64,000 nt of DNA. Source: Trichopria drosophilae. Taxonomy: Eukaryota; Arthropoda; Insecta; Hymenoptera; Diapriidae. Location: assembly GCA_030407085.1 (NCBI GenBank), contig CM059586.1:16758001-16822000 (forward strand), in the 5' to 3' direction. A program made the position numbers and the translations under genes. Positions 55,429 through 64,000 of the stretch are shown here, piece after piece. Within the stretch, counting starts at the first letter, position 1. Each line of letters opens with the position of its first letter. The notes under the pieces were generated by a model. That model searched no databases. It saw only the letters and a program-made list of their open reading frames with translations, and was not told the DNA's origin.

Positions 55429-58400
55429 ATGACATTGTGGCAATTTGACGCGCAGTAAAGTAATTTGTTTCATATTATTAATAATACTGGCCAACCACAA
55501 ACTACCTGTGACCTTCAATAGACTTTCAAAGAGCTGGGTTTTTAAAAAATTTGCAAATCAAATTTTTCTATAGAAATTATATCTAAGGTCTCGTAAGTTA
55601 GGGTGCCAGGTCCGGTATTAAATTTTCAAAATTTCAAAAAAAAAAAATCATTTAAATGCACTATTTTATTCTTGTTCTTAGCATTATTTATGTTATTTTA
55701 TAAAGTCAGTTTGTATCATTGAGTTTCTTTTATTTCTAAAAATGATTTCCGTTTGTCTGAGCATTTATCAACGTATTTTATAATATCCGCCTTGAATATA
55801 ATTGACAAAAGTACGCGACTAATTTTTGACGTCACTTGTGAACTTTTTCATTATATTCCTTGGTTATGTACACATTATTTTACATTCTTTTTCTCAGTAC
55901 TTTATTGAAAAACGATTACCTTATAATTTAAATGTTTCACACTTCGAAGGTAGTTTTAAATTATTTTTGTATAATACTTTTTAAACTATGTAAATTTAAA
56001 ATGCTTTTATATTTCAAACAGATTTTACTATCTGTAAAAATGTTTATCAGCTTTGAAAACATTCCCCATGTTATCGTCGACTAAGATTTTACATTACGAA
56101 ATTAAATGTCCCGGCACTAAAAAAATGCATCATAAACTGTGTTAAAAGTTTTCATGTAATCTTTAAAAATCAATATTCGCCATGTAATGACATAAATGTA
56201 ATGAGGTTTTTTCCTAGTTCTAAGTTTGACAATATTTAAATATGATAATTTAAGTACTTTATGTCAAAATATTTTCATGTTTCTACGTTTGTACACAGAA
56301 TTTGGATTTGTGAGCTAGATGCATATCTAGAGTGGAAAATAATTAATCTTATCCATAATTAAAAGCGATGGAATTATTGGCAAAAAAATACTGGAAATTG
56401 GCAAACATTTGCATTCAAATACGTTTCTTCAGTAAGTCCACTGCGAATCAATTATCTGTTTTAAATCTAATGAGAATCCCGATTGAGAATGTGAATTCGA
56501 ATTGGATCAAAATTTAATTACCATCGGACCAAAATCTAATTAGTTATGATCCGTTTCAAAAGCGATGGAAATATCCACCTGAAGCAAATTTCGAATAATT
56601 GCTATCTAATTTATTATATTTTAAAGTGAATTAATAATATTTTCATTCCAAATTTCAATGTTAGGTATTAGGATTATAAAATACCGATATATTCATATCA
56701 TTTTCAGCAATATTGGATGCTGCATTAATTATTTCATGATAAACACGACTTAATTGGAAACATCTTTTTTCGTACGATTTTAGACTTTAATGTTAATAAT
56801 TTATAGCGAAACATTTCATTTCGAATTATATTTTCATTCGGTTTAATACAATTAGTAATAGTGTAGGATATCAGTTTATTTGGATTATTTTCGATTGAAC
56901 TAAAAACAAACTATTCTGCAGCTAATTTAATATCACACATTACACATTATTAACGAAATCCTTTATTTTCTCTTAAAGTTTTGTAGTTTTAAATAATTGG
57001 TGAAACCAGCAAGAAATATCCCAAATTTTGAAATAAAATCCAAATTCCTTATAAATAATGAAAATTCGAATAAAGTAGACAAATTAAGTAACAAAATATC
57101 AACAAATACAGTATTTATGGTAATAATATAATCGGGAACTAAGAAAAATTTACTGATGTGAATAATTGACGATAGCAATTAAAAATATCAATTTATTCCA
57201 TGCGATGTTTTACGTAGGACTAAAGTTATTTTTAAAATCTATGAGATTTAATTAAACGTTAATTGAATTTATTTAAAACAACTAAATTGTTTTCACGTTA
57301 TGTAACCATGAACCGTTCAAAATACGCGAAATCAATTAAGAATATTCTTTGGGATTACAAATACCCATTTTTTTTAAATAGAGCGCAATCTTCCAATATT
57401 TTTGTTCGGCAAACAATATAAATAACTGTTAAAAAATGATGTAATAATTACATATTAAATATAAGATATATATTTAACAATACAGAAGGGTAACAAAAGT
57501 TATTGAATTATAGTTTGGAAATGACACCTAATTAGAACAAAACATTTAATGCGGTTGCTTTACAAGCAAAAATCATAAGATTTTTAAAATTTCCGAAAGA
57601 GTTCGTCATTCCATCGGAGCATTTCTGTGATCGTTTGAAAATTGTAATATATAAAAAAAAAGCAATTTCAATATTTTCGCTGGACCGCGTTTAAATGATA
57701 ATATAAACATTTTTATCGAATTTTAGCTTAGCCGTTTTAAAATGACCACAAAAATATTTAGATGTGGGTGTTATTATTTTTTAAATGTGTTGGAATCGTA
57801 ATCAATCATATTCTAAAAATGTGTATAGTAATGTGTAAAATTCGTGCCTTTAAATTTCACACATCTAGTCTACATGTTCATTTGATTTTTTTAATAGTAT
57901 TTCGAAGAGGATATTTTCTTGATAATTAAAAAATATTGAATGAAAAAATGACGAAATATTTTCAGAAACATCTGTATCAATTTCTATGTAAATCCAAGTG
58001 TTTTCAAATTTGAAGAAAAATATATATGAAAATGAATGTAAATATACTATAACTCATTAACAAACAATGTGTTAAATGGGTTCTCATATTTTACACATTT
58101 ATAAGGGAACACCTCAAAAACCCGAATTTCAAAAATTCAAAACATTGAAAACTCGTCATTTTAAAAGCCGACACTTAAAAAACGACGACTGTCAAAAGCC
58201 AATGAGTCATAAAGCTGTAGTATTCATGAAAACAACAATTTCAGTTTTTTAAATGTCGATTTTTCAATATTTCGGATTTTTTTAATTCGTCTCTAGATGT
58301 ATTTGTATAATTGTACGCCATTATTCTAAAATGACCATATTTAATCGTGATCATTACGGCCTAAAATTTGGATTATACATTCAAAGTATAGAATATAATG

Positions 58401-58689
58401 TACATGCATATAAAGATAAGCATTTTTTTTTTGTATAAATATTGCCTCTAAATTATTTATAATTAGAAATCTGGCATTGTTTAGAGATCAGATAACGATC
58501 AGATAGAAAAAATTAAATAAAATGTACAACATTCAAAAATAAAGTACAAATTTAATGAAAATAAATGTTATAAAAGTACAATTAATTACGAATTAACCTT
58601 ATCCAGGTATACTTGATCCATTTATCTTACTTATAAACGTCCCACTTATCTTTGCCGGCTAAAATAAAGAAAAAAAAACTGTATTTAAT
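55429..58689. other. AT-rich DNA, no gene or element recognised
   Basis: About 3.3 kb without clear arms or tandem units. The 71-codon minus frame (56963-57178) is unremarkable. A patch at 58090-58270 repeats short AAAAACCCGAA- and AAAACGACGACT-like words. TTCAAAGTGG-type words near 23528 and TCAAAGTATAG near 58381 are chance-level. Confidence 0.35.
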
Positions 58690-59240
58690 AATTTAATTCA
58701 CCGGTCCATAATTCCCCGAAAGTGCCCATCATGATATAACTGCAGGGCAGACAATTTGACCGCGATCCTGCAATTAGTTGTAACAGGGATTTACGCTTAT
58801 ATATATATATATAAGAGCCGCCTTCTCCGCCCTTGTGAACCTTAACCGCGTACATTACGAATGCGTCTGCCAATATAGGTGTGGCAGCTAAATATGTACG
58901 GATACACCCGTTTGTGTATGTAGACGAATTTCACAATGGCATTGTCTTGCTATTGTGTGGATATACCAGAACGGGTGAGAAGGTGCGAGTCCCAAGTGAT
59001 ATCTCGGTCACCTCGTCCGGGCGTCGCTGCCTGGCCTAGAATCCTTTATGAACGAATTAACCCTTACAGCGACTATTCCTTATAATTGTCCCACCTTTTT
59101 AAAGAATAGGTAGACCATTAAGAATTTTTTTTCGAAAATCCTTCTCGACCGCTCCGTAATTACGTTATTCGGAGTGCTCTTAAGTGCGAATCTCGCACGG
59201 TAATAAACACATTTCGCACAAAGGTACAGATTTTTTCCTT
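58690..59240. promoter_or_regulatory. Candidate regulatory island with (TA)n tract
   Basis: GC-rich, non-repetitive DNA with several factor-like words: TTTGACCGCG and TTAACCGCG (runt-like), TGTGGCAG and GATATCTCGGTCACC. An eight-unit TA run is at 58798-58813. The 62-codon minus frame (58685-58873) crosses the TA run and is not credible. TTAACCCTTACAGCG at 59058 resembles a TTAA-element end but has no partner. Confidence 0.35.
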
Positions 59241-59439
59241 TCCGGGTTCGGTTTGACTGTTACAGGCGTAGTAAATTAAAAATTAAATGCACTTTTATAT
59301 ATTTAATTACAATTAGTTGTATAGTAACTATTGTTCGCTTTATTATTTGAAACAAGATTAGGATAATCTCCTGTCATTACTCTTGGATTGAACTTGATTT
59401 TTGCCTCGAATTTAGCGAGAATCGACCCAGACTAAGTCT

Positions 59440-59990
59440 GGACGAAGTATTGAATTTGGTCACTTCGGGCAAAAAAATTACCATATAGTTTTTCATCAAA
59501 TGTCGACGTTTCAGACCCTAAGGAACCCAAATCAACAATAAAAAAATTTGTGTCCGTGATCTTGTACGTACGTACGTCCGTACGTCCCGTTTTTTTGTCT
59601 CGCGAAAACTCGCGAAGGATAAGCGTATTGACATAAATTTTTTCTTAAAATACGCGTCTTGGCATAACTTAGATCTGATTAGATTTCGGGGCAGATCCAC
59701 CCGTCCATTACTAAAAAAAATTAGCCCCAATTAAGTTTCTTTGTCGTTTTTTGCATTTATTTTGAAAAATACAAATTTTATTAAAAAATGTTTCAAAGAA
59801 AAAAGATAGAGCATGAAATTCTCTACAAAAAAGGTTGTATGCATTTTCTTCCTAAAGTTAACGATAATGCCATAAAAACTGGTTTAAAATGTTTATGACT
59901 ATTGTCTGAAAAAGTATTGAATTTGGTCATCGCGGCAAAAAAATTACCCTATTGTTTTTCATCAAATTTCGACGTTTCAACCCCCCAGGT
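59440..59990 (+). repeat. Direct repeat of about 80 bp flanking 0.4 kb
   Basis: AAGTATTGAATTTGGTCA occurs at 59444 and 59911. Each copy continues through GGCAAAAAAATTACC, TTTTTCATCAAAT and TCGACGTTTCA. Between them lie a GTAC-rich microsatellite (59563-59589) and a GC-richer block near 59597-59700. Short direct repeats around unique DNA could be ends of an old insertion or a local duplication. No coding potential. Confidence 0.6.
59563..59589. repeat. (ACGT/GTCC)n microsatellite
   Basis: TGTACGTACGTACGTCCGTA-type repeat, self-complementary, so able to form a cruciform. Confidence 0.75.
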
Positions 59991-60034
59991 CTTACCCCCT
60001 AGTCTTTGCCAGCTCTTCGGGCGCGGTGACCACC

Positions 60035-60160
60035 TACGGTCGCAAAGTTCATTTACGCCCTTGATACGAAATTAACTATTTCGATATATCTAAAAGATGT
60101 CTTATAGATATCTATAAGATATCCGTCATAGATCTTTTCGACACTTTCAAGATATCTTTG
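60035..60160. repeat. GCGTAAA-type word and AGATATC palindromes
   Basis: TTTACGCCCTTGATACGAAA through CTATTTCG (60052-60081) matches 3425-3456 closely. It is followed by CTTATAGATATCTATAAG (about 60099-60116), a perfect palindrome, and further AGATATCT words. It probably marks the edge of a member of the GGGCGTAAA family. Confidence 0.45.
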
Positions 60161-60519
60161 ACGAATTATATGTATATATATTGTATATATAATATCATAA
60201 TAATACAGACAGTAATTAGTAAAACACAGTAAACATGTAATATGCATCGAATAGTGTATTAGAATACAAGTGCATGAAGTAAGTGTTTTCAACTTTTATT
60301 TATTAATACTTCGGCTGGCCTGTTGTCGGGGTCGAAGTTTTGAAAATGCTCATTTTCAATTTTCATACATATAAGAAACAATATATTGTTGTAACATATC
60401 TATCCAAGCCACTTGGACCTAAATATGATTGGACCCCCAAATATCAATATAATTTTATAATATAATTGAAAGCTGTTAGTAAAGAAACGAGTCTTAAGGA
60501 ATAGCCGACTCTCCACTGG
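60161..60519. other. AT-rich DNA leading to a Helitron-like end
   Basis: GGGGTCGAAGTTTTGAAAAT (60329) resembles GGGTCGAAGTTTCTGAGCG (60519). The Helitron 5' end could lie within this segment but is not identified. Confidence 0.3.
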
Positions 60520-60569
60520 GTCGAAGTTTCTGAGCGAGCGAAGCGAGCGAGGCACCACGCCAACACTAG
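60520..60569 (+). mobile_element. Helitron-like 3' terminus
   Basis: GAGCGAGCGAAGCGAGCGAG followed by GCACCACGCCAACACTAG ends just before T. A GC-rich self-complementary segment directly upstream of terminal CTAG, inserted before T, is the canonical Helitron 3' end. The last 19 bases match 14935-14953 exactly. No Rep/helicase gene is present, so it is non-autonomous or 5'-truncated. Confidence 0.65.
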
Positions 60570-60775
60570 TTTATAGTATAAAATATGTAAGGAAACAAAT
60601 TGAGAGTACGTGAAGTCTATTGTTTCAAGGTCGATCTTTCGAATGACAATGAGAAAAATTTAAAAAATGTCAATTTTCAATATTTTTTTTGCAAAAATAT
60701 GCTAAAAGTCATGACTTTTAGACCCATTTTTGTTCGTTTCGCACAAAATTTTTTGTCAAAAGGCATTGTACCGAC
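60570..60775. other. AT-rich spacer
   Basis: GTTTCAAGGTCGATCTTTC (60626) recalls the inner sequence of family A elements, perhaps a fragment. Nothing else recognised. Confidence 0.3.
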
Positions 60776-60936
60776 TTAACCCATAATCCCGACGCCAGAG
60801 TCGTTTTTGACCCAGAGAAAATTGAAATTATACTTTATAAATTGCATAACAGTGAGCACCTTCAAACTACAGGACATATTTGACCTAGGTAGTGGGAAGA
60901 AAAGGGCTTAAAATGTCCGTCGGCACTAAGGGTTAA
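60776..60936 (-). mobile_element. TTAA-flanked MITE, family B, inverted copy
   Basis: TTAACCCATAATCCCGACG at the left and CCGTCGGCACTAAGGGTTAA at the right have TTAA on both sides. The order of inner blocks (GTCGTTTTTGACCC, TTATAAATTGCA, ACAGGACATATTTGACC) is the reverse complement of 51047-51207. The equal length of 161 bp shows that neither copy has net indels. Confidence 0.8.
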
Positions 60937-60989
60937 AATAAGAAATGTGCACCCAATATGACTGATAAAGAAATCCATTAGACTTGATT

Positions 60990-61290
60990 TTTTTTATTGG
61001 CTTATTAACAAAACTGGTTATATATAATCTGTTGTTAATTGTGTTAAATTCAAAATGGCAGATCCAATATGGCAGACCCAAAATATTAAATATTCATCGA
61101 TTTTCGTGTCTTTCAGTATCTTTATGTTTTGTGAGTCGCCGATTCGGAAATCATGATAAGATTTTCAATACTAAAGATGGCGGATCCAATATGGCGGGAG
61201 AAAAAATTAAATGTTCATCGAATTTTGTGATTTTCAATATCCGCATGTGTTTTGTCGCGGCGGCTCAAAAATGTCGACACCATTTCTAAA
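60990..61290 (+). repeat. ATGGCGG repeat, cluster 3
   Basis: Units with AAATGGCAGATCCAATATGG (61052) and AGATGGCGGATCCAATATGG (61174) are preceded by GTGAGTCGCCGATTCGGAAA-like text and followed by AAATATTCATCG or AAATGTTCATCG. Spacing is about 122 bp. A third, weaker unit starts near 61225. The 101-codon plus frame (60984-61289) is created by the repeat. Confidence 0.7.
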
Positions 61291-62079
61291 ATTTCAAATT
61301 ACGTAAATGAAAAAAATTGCTTCATATTGTTTGTAAAATTGTCAAGAAAAAGTATCTCTTATGATTATTATCTAAATTACACCGTTTCTGAGAAAAAAAT
61401 GTCCGAAATTTGCATAATGCAATGATAAGATGCAACTCAAGGTCACTTCTGCAGATTTTTCTTCTTTTGGTTTCTTTGTCTTTTATTTCCTTATTGTATA
61501 TGTTACATAATTATAAAAACACGGTGTTGAAATAATTACAAGTTGCACACACGCACTACAAACAGTACTATTTATGAATATCAAAATACAACAGAACAAA
61601 AATAAAATGTGCAGATATCTCGATGGGCGCCAGTTTTATTTCTGCTTCTTATGGTCGTGACATTTTCGAGAAAGTTATAGTTGTGACATTTTAGCCATAA
61701 AGCACAATAACTTCTGCGCGTAATCTAATATTTAATTAAATTTACTGTAGAATTCAAGAGCTCCACAATCTACATAAATTCTGTTAATTTCAGAAATGTG
61801 AGTTAAGAAATGGCGTCATAATTATATGTTATGGTCGAGTGTTTACATCATTTTGATTGAATAAAGTATTGTACCATATGTAATTTATTACGAAAATTAT
61901 TTATCAGTACGAGGCACCTTCTTAATGTCTAAGGAAATGGAAAACTCTTTCAAAATTTTCTGTAAACAAATGTTTTCAGTTTTTACAATTGGTTACTGTA
62001 ATGATTTTACAAAAGTAAAAGTTTGTGCAAGGTTTTCAGATGGCATTCTTTTTTCAGAAAAAAATTGAGAATGTTTCTT
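61291..62079. other. AT-rich DNA, nothing recognised
   Basis: No arms, tandem units or credible frames. Confidence 0.35.
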
Positions 62080-62330
62080 TTTTATTTATTTATTTACTTA
62101 TTTATTTAAGTAATTAAACGGGCTGAAGGCCCTATATACAAAGAATAACATAACGATCGCCTTAAAACGCCTATAAATATAATATAAGAGAATTAAATCT
62201 TCTAAAATTGGTTACAACAAAGTTACAATATTACATACGCTTGACAAGAGCACCAATTTGCGTTTTGAATGCACCAATGGAGTCGCATTCCCTAACATTA
62301 GGGGGGACGATATTCCACAGGCAAACAAAA
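62080..62330 (-). mobile_element. 5'-truncated LINE (non-LTR retrotransposon) 3' end
   Basis: Read on the minus strand, the last codons of a reverse-transcriptase ORF (62231-62323) are followed by a 3' UTR of about 100 bp, a GGGCC-TTC-GGCCC-like hairpin (62120-62132) and a TAAATAAATAAA tail (62080-62110). Truncation at the 5' side and a simple-repeat tail are normal for LINE insertion by target-primed reverse transcription. The break falls next to a tandem array starting near 62338. Confidence 0.75.
62231..62323 (-). pseudogene. C-terminal remnant of LINE ORF2 (reverse transcriptase protein)
   Basis: Thirty in-frame codons end in TAA and include LWNIVPPNVRECDSIGAFK. The pattern LWN.(L/V)P..V....S..AFK, a few residues before the stop, is the well-known C-terminal signature of insect non-LTR retrotransposon ORF2 proteins (Jockey/CR1/R1-type clades), downstream of the reverse-transcriptase domain. 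The domain itself and everything upstream are missing. The clade cannot be fixed from this short tail. It is non-functional and short enough to be missed by gene finders. Confidence 0.7.
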
Positions 62331-62337
62331 CAAAATT

Positions 62338-62870
62338 TTTTTTGGGAACAAAACAAAATTTCAAAAATAAAATATGAAGTCTAACTTAAATTGCACCTTT
62401 TACAGCGCTTTTTACGCTGGCACCCTCTGCTTTTTTGTCGTTCACATCACAGAAAAATTTTGAAAAAATTTCAGGATGCTTCTTTTGCGAACGAAACAAG
62501 ATTTTAAAAATAAAAAATGAAACCTAACTTAAAACACAGCATTTACAGCGCTTTTACGATGGCGCCCTCTACTTTTGGATCGTTCCCTCCATAGTAAAAT
62601 TTCGAAAAAATTTGAGAATATTTCTTTTGCGAACAGAACAAGATTCCAAATATAAAAAATGAAACCTAACTTAAATTATAGCTTTTACAGCGCTTTTACG
62701 CTGGCGCCCTCTACATTCGGGTCGTTCCCTCCATAGTAAAATTTCGAAAAAATTTGATAATGCTTCTTTTGCCTACAAAACAAGATTTCAAAAATAAAAA
62801 ATGAATCCTAACCTAAAGTACAAATTTTACGGATGTTTTTTCGTCTTTTTTCCTCTTCCGTCACTCCTGT
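62338..62870. repeat. 142-bp tandem repeat, about 3.6 copies
   Basis: TCTTTTGCGAACGAAACAAG (62481) recurs at 62623 and 62765, with a diverged first unit near 62338. The spacing is 142-143 bp. Each unit carries AAAATGAAACCTAACTTAAA, TTTACAGCGCTTTTACG, TGGCGCCCTCTAC, TCGTTCCCTCCATAGTAAAA and TTTCGAAAAAATTT. The first and last units are most diverged, as expected for array edges. It abuts the LINE remnant. No coding potential. Confidence 0.85.
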
Positions 62871-63060
62871 AGTTTCGAAAACATTTTTTTTACGTCTACG
62901 AGGTTTTGATATTGCATAGATAAATACAAAAATTGAAATTAAAAAAAAAAATAAAAAAAAGTTTTGTCGTTGAACTCCAACGTTGCAAACTTCAAAATCG
63001 TGAAATATTTAGATAATTTTTCGAAATAAATATATTTCTTATATAATCGCAGTATCCGTT
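62871..63060. other. Low-complexity AT-rich DNA
   Basis: A-rich runs (about 62938-62960). Nothing else seen. Confidence 0.4.
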
Positions 63061-64000
63061 ATGCAAAAGTGTATTTCAACAGCACATTTCCGGCAGATTA
63101 CAAAATTCCCAGAGACTCCATTTGCCAATGCTGAATGACGAACTTAACCAGCTTATAATAGAATCGTAATTAAATCATCCATTGAATCGCCAACGCTCGG
63201 GCCCCCATTCAGTCGGCAACATCCCATTTCTCGAAGAAAGATGTATGTTCTATTAACACCGGAACAATACGCTATATGCACAAAAGAGGTTGGTCGTCCC
63301 ACGAAATAAATATGCGAAACCTCTAATGAGCAGGCTCGAAACGAACGTCGCCCTTGAAAAATGGACAAGACGCAACAAAAAATTTTGAAAAAAATGACAA
63401 TTAAAAGCGAATATGAGGCAAATTGTACACTTATGGCAGCAAAGAATTGAAGAAAAAGAACAACAGCCTTCTATACCTGCAGCTCCGATACGGTGAAATG
63501 CCTTCGCCTGGCGTTACGTCCGTAATTTCTGCCCGTCTCGTTACAAAAGTATTATAAATTATTACGCACTCATTTTGCGCATCGCCTCAATTCGTTGTAA
63601 GTGCGTTAACTCTTTCACGGCAATTTACTGTGTAATTTCCGAGCTCCGATTTTTATTTCACGAAACTTCCTTCAAGAAGATGTCGAGTGATAAGGCTGTA
63701 ATATCAATTAAAAAAGAAATGTTAAATTCCATGAATGTTCCTTTTAACATTTAGTCATTATTTTGAAGCGTACCGATTTGTATATTTATTTTGCCTCTTT
63801 TTATAATAATAGTATATTATATATCTAGGGCGCAAAGGAAGAGATTTGCATCTCCGATGCCTTCATTTTCGCCCGTGATATACACGTTATTTTTTGTTAC
63901 ACCTATACATAATGAAATGCGCTTTTATAAAGACGGCGAAGTACTGGGCCAGTCCAAAATCGCGAAAAAGTGAAAAGTGTCTAGTGAAGCGGGCGCAAAA
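63061..64000. other. GC-richer end of the window, candidate non-coding island
   Basis: Base composition returns toward that of the window start. A 71-codon minus frame (63153-63368) and a 60-codon plus frame (63791-63973) have no recognisable domain. No repeats or element ends are seen. It may be regulatory sequence or lie near an exon beyond the window. Confidence 0.3.

Larger units (their letters stand above)
1..64000 (+). other. Probable giant intron of an insect plus-strand gene
   Basis: No convincing multi-exon coding signal is seen on either strand across 64 kb. Open frames are short, AT-driven and unrecognisable. Two fused acceptor/donor sites (2265/2266 and 37146/37147) point the same way, and a candidate cassette exon near 52.5 kb is also on the plus strand. 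Dense MITEs and GC-richer islands are usual for large insect introns. The alternative is a gene-poor intergenic region, in which case the two ratchet-like sites would be chance matches. The host gene cannot be named from this window. Confidence 0.45.

Noticed and set aside
60984..61289. A 101-codon gene
   Set aside because: The frame is made of ATGGCGG repeat units that occur elsewhere in both orientations.
1..64000. CRISPR array, operon or other prokaryotic system
   Set aside because: No regularly spaced direct repeats of 25-40 bp, no dense coding and no ribosome-binding-site-led genes; composition and repeats are those of an animal genome.

Overview
This window looks like a single stretch of non-coding DNA from an insect nuclear genome. 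It is strongly AT-rich, has no long open frame, and is full of decayed non-autonomous DNA transposons, LINE 3' ends and microsatellites. Holometabolous insects fit best. A hymenopteran is a guess from base composition and repeat style only. No complete host gene, rRNA, tRNA, operon or CRISPR array is visible. The longest open frame (193 codons, 18466-19047) starts inside a transposon and resembles nothing I recognise.

The most informative host signals are two fused acceptor/donor sites on the plus strand, TTTTAG|GTAAGT at 2265/2266 and TTTCAG|GTAAGT at 37146/37147. Each follows a pyrimidine tract, and they lie 34,881 bp apart. This is the layout of recursive-splicing ratchet points in giant insect introns. 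It suggests that most of the window is intron of a plus-strand gene whose main exons lie outside. One GC-richer open segment at 52482-52780 has plausible plus-strand splice borders and could be a cassette exon. Other GC-richer, repeat-free islands (1-720, 6830-7540, 16130-16500, 34240-34700, 49030-49560, 54330-54560, 58690-59240, 63060-64000) are candidate enhancers, as often found in large introns of developmental genes.

The rest is a graveyard of transposons. TTAA-flanked (piggyBac-like) families are at 1148-1528, 12698-13880, 14782 onward, 20567 onward, 49925-50387, 51047-51207, 55046-55428 and 60776-60936. TA-flanked (Tc1/mariner/pogo-like) elements are at 16881-17354, 25411-25612, 26576-26850, 28840-29065 and 40283-40524. 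Long palindromic foldbacks are at 2720-6145, 17760-18581, 23082-23927, 31470-31670, 33416-33615, 34872-35604, 43014-43795, 51240-52345 and 52888-53257. Helitron-like 3' ends stop at 14953 and 60569. LINE 3' ends lie near 20800, 45750, 48600 and 62080-62330; the last keeps the final 30 codons of a reverse-transcriptase ORF. From 44.7 to 50.5 kb and at 61.0-61.3 kb there are clusters of a roughly 100-bp repeat carrying paired ATGGCGG boxes. A 142-bp tandem array sits at 62338-62870.

If the plus strand is transcribed as one intron, at least ten of these palindromes would fold into long double-stranded RNA hairpins. The best is 34872-35604, with a stem of about 340 bp at roughly 95% identity. Ratchet splicing combined with many intronic hairpins is the most interesting property of the window.
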